Shown piece after piece: positions 5,617 to 10,556 of a DNA stretch of 10,556 nt. How positions within the stretch are numbered: position 1 is the stretch's first letter; the number at the start of each line of letters is the position of its first letter. The notes beneath the pieces are model-generated. The model searched no databases. It had not been told where the DNA came from and saw only the letters and a program-made list of their open reading frames with translations. The DNA comes from Chrysochromulina tobinii (taxonomy: Eukaryota; Haptophyta; Prymnesiales; Chrysochromulinaceae). The position numbers and the translations under genes are program-made. The DNA lies in contig JWZX01001453.1 of NCBI GenBank assembly GCA_001275005.1, positions 1 to 10,556 on the forward strand, in the 5' to 3' direction.

Positions 5617-6777
5617 CTAGGCGCCGATTTTCCCGCGCAAATGGGGCCAACCATTGGTGGCCGCTCGGCCAAAGTCTTGCGCCCGTGGGCAAATCTGATT
5701 GAGCGCGATCTGCACGATGGCGAACTGCGCGTTGAAGAAAGGGTGGATCATGTCGCGTCGGCGGATGCCCACAGTCGCGTAACGATCTATGGCACCGATG
5801 CCGTACTTGGAGAGCAAGCCCCAGCTGCCATCGGCGTGCATGCGGCAGCGCAGCCCGAAGGCTTGGTTGATCGAGTTGAAGATCCGGCTCTCCACGTCCT
5901 CGCCGCCCAGCGGACGGGTCCAGCCAGGCAGTGGCGTGAGTCCAACAAGAAAGATACGCCCGTCGCGCGCGAGCGTCGGCCCGACCACGCGCTGCACGTA
6001 GTCGAAGCAAGAGGTACCCATGGCCTCGTAGTGACGCGGCCCGACCTTGTTGTTCTCGGGGCGCGCTCGCTCCACCGACGAGAGTGAGTAGTTGTACGCG
6101 TCCGGTCGAAACCATTCATAAATGGGGCACTGCACCAAGGCCACGTCCAGTGGGCGCGTTCGGTACGAATCATCGAGCTGCCCAGTCTCCCACGACGAGT
6201 TGGAACGCATCGTAAACTGGAAGGAGATCTGCGTCTCGGCGCTCTGACCCTCCGGTGTCCACCGCTCATTGCGCACGCACGACCACTTCTTCTTCACATC
6301 GCCCAGACACTGGCCGCGTATGTCTCTGCCGCCGGAGCTCATCGGGGTGCTCGGCTCGTACTCTGTGGCAGCCCACTGGCGCGTGTCGCCTGAGAATATG
6401 CTGTGGCCGCCCACTGCGAGCAGCTCGTAGAACGTGTCGCGCGCCGTCGAGTCGCCAGAGATGTGGATTCGCTTGCCAGCGAGGCAGGCCGCGGCTGCGG
6501 CCTTGTCAAAGTAGTGGAAGCCCTTGACGTTCGAGCGCACTGGGTCCCACCGATCGCTCGACAAGCGCCGCGCCACACGCTCCCAGTCGCTGCGGTTCAT
6601 CTCGTGCGCTGTCACTGGGCGCATCCCGCGTGTGAACCACATGCAATGGCCGGCCTCGGTGCCGTCCGGGCAGCGCTGCTTCTCCGCGCCCGCGCAGTAC
6701 ATCTGTGTGGCGAAATGCGTGGTGCTGTTGAGCAGCATCGTGTGTCGGTGCGCCGGCAAGAAGCTGCTGCCCGCCAT
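5617..6777 (-). CDS. SGNH-fold PC-esterase/TBL/NXPE-like protein
   Basis: From the ATG at 6777 the protein has 386 residues and ends with TAG at 5617-5619. The frame is open upstream to 6840 but only via GTG. Block I, HISGDSTARDTFYELL (about 105-120), is the GDS nucleophile motif. Near the C-terminus RRDMIHPFF gives D342-x-x-H345, the Asp-His pair of the SGNH triad. In between, DVALVQCPIYEWF (about 211-223) occupies the place of the conserved Asn/Gly strand block, and several Cys could form disulfides. In plants, fungi and animals this group O-acetylates or modifies glycans in the secretory pathway, so a polysaccharide esterase or acetyltransferase is the best inference. No signal or membrane anchor is visible from this start. 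An upstream exon is likely (see 6917-6974). The tail NQICPRAQ resembles NQLCDDPS in the related gene at 9723-10556. Confidence 0.8.
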   Translation of the reverse strand: MAGSSFLPAHRHTMLLNSTTHFATQMYCAGAEKQRCPDGTEAGHCMWFTRGMRPVTAHEMNRSDWERVARRLSSDRWDPVRSNVKGFHYFDKAAAAACLAGKRIHISGDSTARDTFYELLAVGGHSIFSGDTRQWAATEYEPSTPMSSGGRDIRGQCLGDVKKKWSCVRNERWTPEGQSAETQISFQFTMRSNSSWETGQLDDSYRTRPLDVALVQCPIYEWFRPDAYNYSLSSVERARPENNKVGPRHYEAMGTSCFDYVQRVVGPTLARDGRIFLVGLTPLPGWTRPLGGEDVESRIFNSINQAFGLRCRMHADGSWGLLSKYGIGAIDRYATVGIRRRDMIHPFFNAQFAIVQIALNQICPRAQDFGRAATNGWPHLRGKIGA

Positions 6778-6916
6778 GCTCCCTGTGGGGAACGCGAAAT
6801 CCGCGAAGGCGGGCTGTTTGCAATGAGCGTTAATAATCACAGAGCGCCCATCACGGCGCTCGTTTGCCGTGTCGACCGATGCGCGCCGTACTGAGCGCTC
6901 CTGGTGAATCGCTTAC

Positions 6917-6974
6917 CTTCCGCGCCCATACTGTCTGCGCGTGTCGACGGTCTTTTCCAGTGCTTCATCCTCAT
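6917..6974 (-). other. Putative first coding exon of the SGNH gene
   Basis: On the minus strand an ATG at 6974 opens a frame (start MRMKHWKRPSTRADSMGAE) that ends in GCGGAAG followed by GTAAGC at 6916-6911, a near-consensus splice donor. A pyrimidine-rich acceptor, TTCGCGTTCCCCACAG, ends at 6783. Removing 6916-6783 (134 nt) joins G to GG-AGC-ATG in the exact frame of the SGNH gene, giving 407 residues in all. Phase and both sites fit, but the new N-terminus is basic and still lacks a signal peptide. Without transcript data this remains a prediction. Confidence 0.45.
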
Positions 6975-9204
6975 GGCCGCCACCGTGAGGGAAACTCCCC
7001 TGAAGCCCCACTCATCACCACTGGCAGCCACCGCCCGTGCCGGTGCCGCCACCTGCTACTCTCCAACAGGTCCTATGGATCTGCATGCGCTCGCGCTGAT
7101 GTTTACCTTCGACGGCGAAGAGGGCGAGGAACTCTGCCTCGGTGTCGAGCGTACTGGCATGCGCAGCGCGGCGCGGGCGGGTGGCTCGCAGCCAGTCGAC
7201 GCCACCAACGCGTGCCACCGCTACCTGTCGGTGATTGAGCTAATAGGCCATCCCGACATGGGCGTCGCGAGCCACGGCTTCGAGAAGCACGACGCGGCAC
7301 AGGCCAAGGCGGCACAACTGCTCACGCAGTGGCTCTCGCTGCCCACGACGGAGACATTGATGCGCCTTCTCTTCTCGAGCGCACGCCGGTCGTTGCCCAT
7401 CTCGCGGGACGTGGTCTGGCGAAGCGAGATGGGCTGCGCGAACGGGCGCTCGTTGCTGCCCGTCGCGCCACGCAACACCCGCACGCGCTGGTCCGTCTCC
7501 GGCGCAACGCCGCGCGTGCCGCCGCTCGCCTCGCCCGCTGTCAACGGCGTCAAGCTGCACCGCAGGCGCAAATCCGAGCCAGCGGTACCGACGACGGACT
7601 TCAAGACGCCGCCAGGCGGCCTACGCCCACCCAACGTGAGGCTGAGCTTCGACGACTCGTGCGCGGCGCCGTCGGCCTCGGGCAGCACCCCGCGCCGCGG
7701 CAGCGGTGGCCTGCGCTCGCCCGGCAGCGGTGCGGATGGCGGCAGGACGGCGGCTGAGGTGGTCTATTCACCTCTCTCATATTTTGGCACACAGCCCGGC
7801 GTCTCGAGCCGTTTCCTGAACGTGCCCCAGGGCGACGGCGGTGTGCAGGCGCTCTTCGAGCACGCGGCCGGAGGGCCGGGTCTCGCGCTTAGCCCGGAGG
7901 ACCTCCTCACCCTCGCTGTCGATAGGCTCGACCTGCCGCGTGCGGTGGCGCGCGTCGTGGTCAAGCGCGCGCTCCTCAAGCAACGGGAGCTGAACAAGGT
8001 GGAGCAGCAGCTGCACCAAAAGGAGAATGCGCCCACGCAGACGCCCAAGCGATCGCCGGCAGGCGCCCCGCTGCTGCGCAGCACGCCCAGCTTCGCCGAG
8101 CGTGAGCCGGGCGCGCCGCCCACGACGACGCTCGACAAGGGGGCGCCGGTCGCCGACGGCCGCATCGGCTTTCCCGCCTTCTTCGCCGTCTACGGACGGC
8201 ACCGGCCCGAGGAGAACGACAGGATCCGGCTCTTCCGGCTCATCAAGCGCGACAAGTCGCCATGGGTGCTCAAGGAGGACGTGCGCGAGCTTGTGTGGGC
8301 GGTGGTCGAGACCCATGTCGGACTGGAGTTTCTTCGCGACTCAGTCGAATTCCTCGACGCGTACGTGAACACGACGACGTTACGCATCTTGTGGGCACTC
8401 TCGGGCCAGGGCACCGAGCGCATCGCGCTGCAGCACTGGCGCCACTCGGCCATCACCGAGGTGCTCTTCCAGCTCGACGACGAGGCCGACATCAACCTGG
8501 CGCGCGACTACTTCGCATACAATCACTTTTATGTGATCTGGTGCATCTTCTGGGAGCTCGACGAGGATGAGGACTCGCGACTCACCAAGGAGGATCTGTT
8601 GCGCTACGGCCAGTATGGGCTCACCAGCCGCGCCGTCGATCGGCTCTGGGCACTCCGGCGCGACAAGACCAAGGAGGGTATGGCGTACGACGACTTTGTC
8701 TACTTTTTGCTCTCGGAGGAGGACAAGCAGGCCGCGCCTGCGTTGCAGTACTGGTTCCACATGCTCGACGTGGACGGGGACGGCTGCATCGACAAGAACG
8801 ACATGTGGTACTTTTACGAGGACATGAAGGAGCGACTCATGGCGATGAACGAGGAGGTGGTCGCCTTCGATGAAGTCGTCAACGAGTTCATGGACATCGT
8901 GCATCCTGAGAAGCGCGGCCATATCACGCTCTCAGAGCTCAAGCGCAGCCAGCTCGGCTACAATGTGGTCTCCGCGCTCACCAACGTGCGCAAGTATATT
9001 GCCTGGGAGGGCCTCTCATGCGAGAAGGCGGCCGGTCGCGCCTCGACGCTGCGCGACACACGAGACTGGGATCTCTTCGCCGACAGCGAGTACCGGCGCC
9101 TCGTCGAGTCTGATGAGGATGGCAGTCCGGATGGCAACGCCTCCACCGGCGACAAGGTGGACGCCGATCAGGTGGACGCCGATCAGGTGGAGCAGACTGT
9201 CTGA
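6973..9204 (+). CDS. PP2A regulatory subunit B'' (PPP2R3 family, EF-hand)
   Basis: This is a regulatory subunit that directs protein phosphatase 2A to substrates and responds to calcium. From the first ATG it has 743 residues; an ATG at 7075 (709 residues) is a real alternative. Family hallmarks are DINLARDYFAYNHFYVIWC, FWELDEDEDSRLTKEDLLRYG, then YDDFVYFLLSEEDKQAAP, ALQYWFHMLDVDGDGCIDKND and DWDLFADSEYRRL. EF-hand loop 1 (530-541) keeps acidic residues but ends in Asp. Loop 2 (599-610, DVDGDGCIDKND) is near-canonical, also with Asp at position 12. The sequence resembles the PPP2R3A/plant B'' type. The N-terminal 370 residues are longer and mostly disordered (Ser/Pro/Gly/Arg), with basic phosphosite-like RRRKSEP and TPKRSP. 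The C-terminus carries a repeated VDADQ. In plants this family acts in microtubule organisation; here the targets are unknown. It is intronless as read. Confidence 0.93.
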   Translation: MAATVRETPLKPHSSPLAATARAGAATCYSPTGPMDLHALALMFTFDGEEGEELCLGVERTGMRSAARAGGSQPVDATNACHRYLSVIELIGHPDMGVASHGFEKHDAAQAKAAQLLTQWLSLPTTETLMRLLFSSARRSLPISRDVVWRSEMGCANGRSLLPVAPRNTRTRWSVSGATPRVPPLASPAVNGVKLHRRRKSEPAVPTTDFKTPPGGLRPPNVRLSFDDSCAAPSASGSTPRRGSGGLRSPGSGADGGRTAAEVVYSPLSYFGTQPGVSSRFLNVPQGDGGVQALFEHAAGGPGLALSPEDLLTLAVDRLDLPRAVARVVVKRALLKQRELNKVEQQLHQKENAPTQTPKRSPAGAPLLRSTPSFAEREPGAPPTTTLDKGAPVADGRIGFPAFFAVYGRHRPEENDRIRLFRLIKRDKSPWVLKEDVRELVWAVVETHVGLEFLRDSVEFLDAYVNTTTLRILWALSGQGTERIALQHWRHSAITEVLFQLDDEADINLARDYFAYNHFYVIWCIFWELDEDEDSRLTKEDLLRYGQYGLTSRAVDRLWALRRDKTKEGMAYDDFVYFLLSEEDKQAAPALQYWFHMLDVDGDGCIDKNDMWYFYEDMKERLMAMNEEVVAFDEVVNEFMDIVHPEKRGHITLSELKRSQLGYNVVSALTNVRKYIAWEGLSCEKAAGRASTLRDTRDWDLFADSEYRRLVESDEDGSPDGNASTGDKVDADQVDADQVEQTV
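9157..9186. repeat. Two 15-nt tandem copies in the PP2A subunit tail
   Basis: GTGGACGCCGATCAG occurs at 9157-9171 and 9172-9186, followed by a partial GTGGA. It encodes the acidic VDADQ duplication just before the stop. It is probably variable in length between strains and of little functional weight. Confidence 0.75.
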
Positions 9205-9722
9205 GTGACTTTCTTAGAGCTCAACGGGCGGCACGCGGGAGGACCACGGGGGGCAGGGAGCTGGAGCGAGGTACCACGCGTACACTCTCAGCTCGTCAGC
9301 TGCAAGGAGCTGCAGGTGGTGGGGTTGGAGAGCCACGCGTGAGAGGTTGCTCCCGGAGCAAGTCCTCTTGCGCTCCCAGAGCTCAGTTATCTCATGTGTG
9401 CACTTCGTCCAAGATTAATCTAATTACATAAGTCGGGACCGCGCGGATCTCGACTTCGTGCGTGTGTAAACCGAGCTACGCCGCGCCCGAGCTCGGAGGC
9501 AGCTGAAGATCGCGCGCCGCAGCACCGCGCACCACGGGGCCGCCCGGCTCCGCGGCCGGCGGCACCAACGACCAAGACCTCAAGTCGCCAAGAGCTGAGT
9601 GTCCTACAACTCGTACCAAATTTAAATTGCAAATAAAGCTGAAGAACAAAACGCCGCTGAGCTGAGAATTTCCCACCCACGGCTGTATCACCTCAACATG
9701 TGCTAGTCCTTGGCTTATGACG
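9205..9722. other. Convergent 3' spacer with AATAAA
   Basis: About 520 bases lie between the stops of the PP2A subunit (+) and the second SGNH gene (-). Open frames here are low complexity and I call none. An AT-rich patch (about 9618-9637, containing AAATTTAAATT) includes AATAAA at 9632-9637 on the plus strand, a possible polyadenylation signal for the PP2A subunit with a 3' UTR of about 430 bases. Many algae do not use this hexamer strictly, so the assignment is weak. No tRNA or other RNA gene was recognised. Confidence 0.55.
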
Positions 9723-10556
9723 TTATGAAGGGTCATCGCAAAGCTGATTGATGAGCATCTGAGTCACGAGATCGGACAGCTGGTCAGCGTGAAGGGCGTC
9801 GTGTCCGTGCTCATCGTACCATCTGGGCGCTGCGTGCACCAAGGCCGGGAAAGTGTCGAAGACCTCAAACCCGCTAGCCTCCACAATCTGGCGAGCCACC
9901 TGATTCGCCACTAAAAGGTAGTGGCCCATCGAATTGTAGCCCCAGTCAGTGTTGCAGCTACGCAGCTCTGTGGCTGGATTGGGACAGACGGATAGCTTGA
10001 AAATAGGGCGAAATGGTTTGAGGGGGCGCTTGCGCTGAGAACTCTGGACGAAGCGTGACTCATTGCACCGCTGCCACATCCCCATCAGCTTGGTGAGGTG
10101 TGCCTGGTAACTCGCGAGGGGATCGAGTCGCCAGCTCTCGTTCCTTATCAACCGCATGAGGTCGTTGTCAGTGCAAGGCTGCGGCTGTCCACATGCAGCC
10201 AGAAGCTGGTGATGAACGCGGCGATCGGGCGTGGAGAAATCATGGAGGCCGGACTCAAAGATGACGACATCGTGATCGCACATGAGCTTCTCATACTCTG
10301 CCGCCGATTTCAACGCGAGCACGGCCGGGCCAGGTGCGAGGACGTTTGTCAGCCCGTAGCGGAACGGATGGTGGATGAACTGCGTGCGGACAGTGCTGCT
10401 GCCAAATTGACTGCGGCCGGTGGCCTCATCGTGGTTGTTACTGACTCCCGTTCTGCCGTAGTCCCACCACCAAGTTCGCTTGTGCACCATGTTTGAAGAC
10501 AGCCGCTCGAAGCCGCGCTGCACTGAGAGAGCAGTCGAGCCGCCTATGTTGAGCAC
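9723..10556 (-). CDS. SGNH-fold PC-esterase/NXPE-like protein, N-terminus beyond window
   Basis: The frame runs off the right edge and ends with TAA at 9723-9725, giving 277 visible residues with no start. The visible part begins with NIGGSTALSVQRGFERL, which lines up with the GDSTARDTFYELL block of the gene at 5617-6777, except that Gly replaces the Asp of GDS; the Ser is kept. Next come a Trp-rich segment (HKRTWWWDYGR, 25-35), the strand block HDVVIFESGLHDF (95-107), and near the C-terminus D253-A-L-H256 as the Asp-His pair, then LINQLCDDPS. The block order and the NQ[LI]C ending support common descent with the other SGNH gene. Likely role: a glycan O-acyl esterase or transferase in the secretory system, by family inference. 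The missing N-terminus would show whether a signal or anchor exists. Confidence 0.72.
   Translation of the reverse strand: MLNIGGSTALSVQRGFERLSSNMVHKRTWWWDYGRTGVSNNHDEATGRSQFGSSTVRTQFIHHPFRYGLTNVLAPGPAVLALKSAAEYEKLMCDHDVVIFESGLHDFSTPDRRVHHQLLAACGQPQPCTDNDLMRLIRNESWRLDPLASYQAHLTKLMGMWQRCNESRFVQSSQRKRPLKPFRPIFKLSVCPNPATELRSCNTDWGYNSMGHYLLVANQVARQIVEASGFEVFDTFPALVHAAPRWYDEHGHDALHADQLSDLVTQMLINQLCDDPS

Noticed and set aside
6814-6916. Alternative acceptor (TTGCAAACAG) for the SGNH first intron
   Set aside because: The phase from the upstream ATG does not match the GDS frame; the acceptor ending at 6783 does.
6985-7069. Possible plus-strand intron (GTGAGG to CAACAG) near the PP2A start
   Set aside because: Both sites look plausible but joining them from the ATG at 6973 breaks the reading frame.
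8380-8922. Long minus-strand frame antisense to the PP2A subunit
   Set aside because: Complementary shadow of conserved EF-hand sequence; Val/Leu/His bias is typical of such shadows.
9476-9736. Minus-strand 86-codon frame in the last spacer
   Set aside because: No conserved look, overlaps the stop of the SGNH gene and a likely 3' UTR of the PP2A gene.

Overview
The window looks like gene-dense, GC-rich nuclear DNA from a single-celled photosynthetic eukaryote. A haptophyte or a similar secondary-plastid alga is my best guess, not a proof. The reasons are: a PP2A B''-type regulatory subunit and a three-repeat mitochondrial-carrier protein, both found only in eukaryotes; a plastid-like presequence on the carrier; long genes with few or no introns; strong GC bias in coding DNA against more AT-rich spacers; and no operons or ribosome-binding-site logic.

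Left third (1-2494): poorly conserved material that may derive from a transposable element. A plus-strand reading frame open at the left edge (to 714) has a compact core containing a WLGRV-type motif and a charged tail. It runs convergently into a minus-strand stretch (about 1115 to 686) that looks like a cysteine-peptidase fold split across two reading frames. A second plus-strand hypothetical gene (1384-1851) follows. The non-coding stretch 1852-2494 is packed with short repeats: four GTTCCCATTT copies directly after a stop codon, a 12-nt duplication, three 25-nt units that each form a hairpin with compensating base changes, an 11-bp inverted repeat, a TTGAC run and a 13-nt duplication.

Middle (2495-5616): a minus-strand hypothetical gene of 230 codons and a phosphate-carrier-like SLC25 protein are divergently arranged around a 119-bp spacer that holds a 14-bp perfect palindrome. 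The carrier has an unusual N-terminal half: a twin-arginine, Ala-rich presequence ending in Ala-x-Ala, then about 200 residues of unidentified sequence before the carrier domain.

Right half (5617-10556): a calcium-binding (EF-hand) PP2A B'' subunit on the plus strand is flanked by two minus-strand genes of the SGNH-fold PC-esterase/TBL/NXPE type, probably paralogues. The second runs off the right edge. The first probably has a short upstream exon, whose start codon would overlap the first ATG of the PP2A subunit on the opposite strand. No tRNA, rRNA, CRISPR or prokaryotic mobile element was seen. The neighbouring genes do not form an obvious common pathway.
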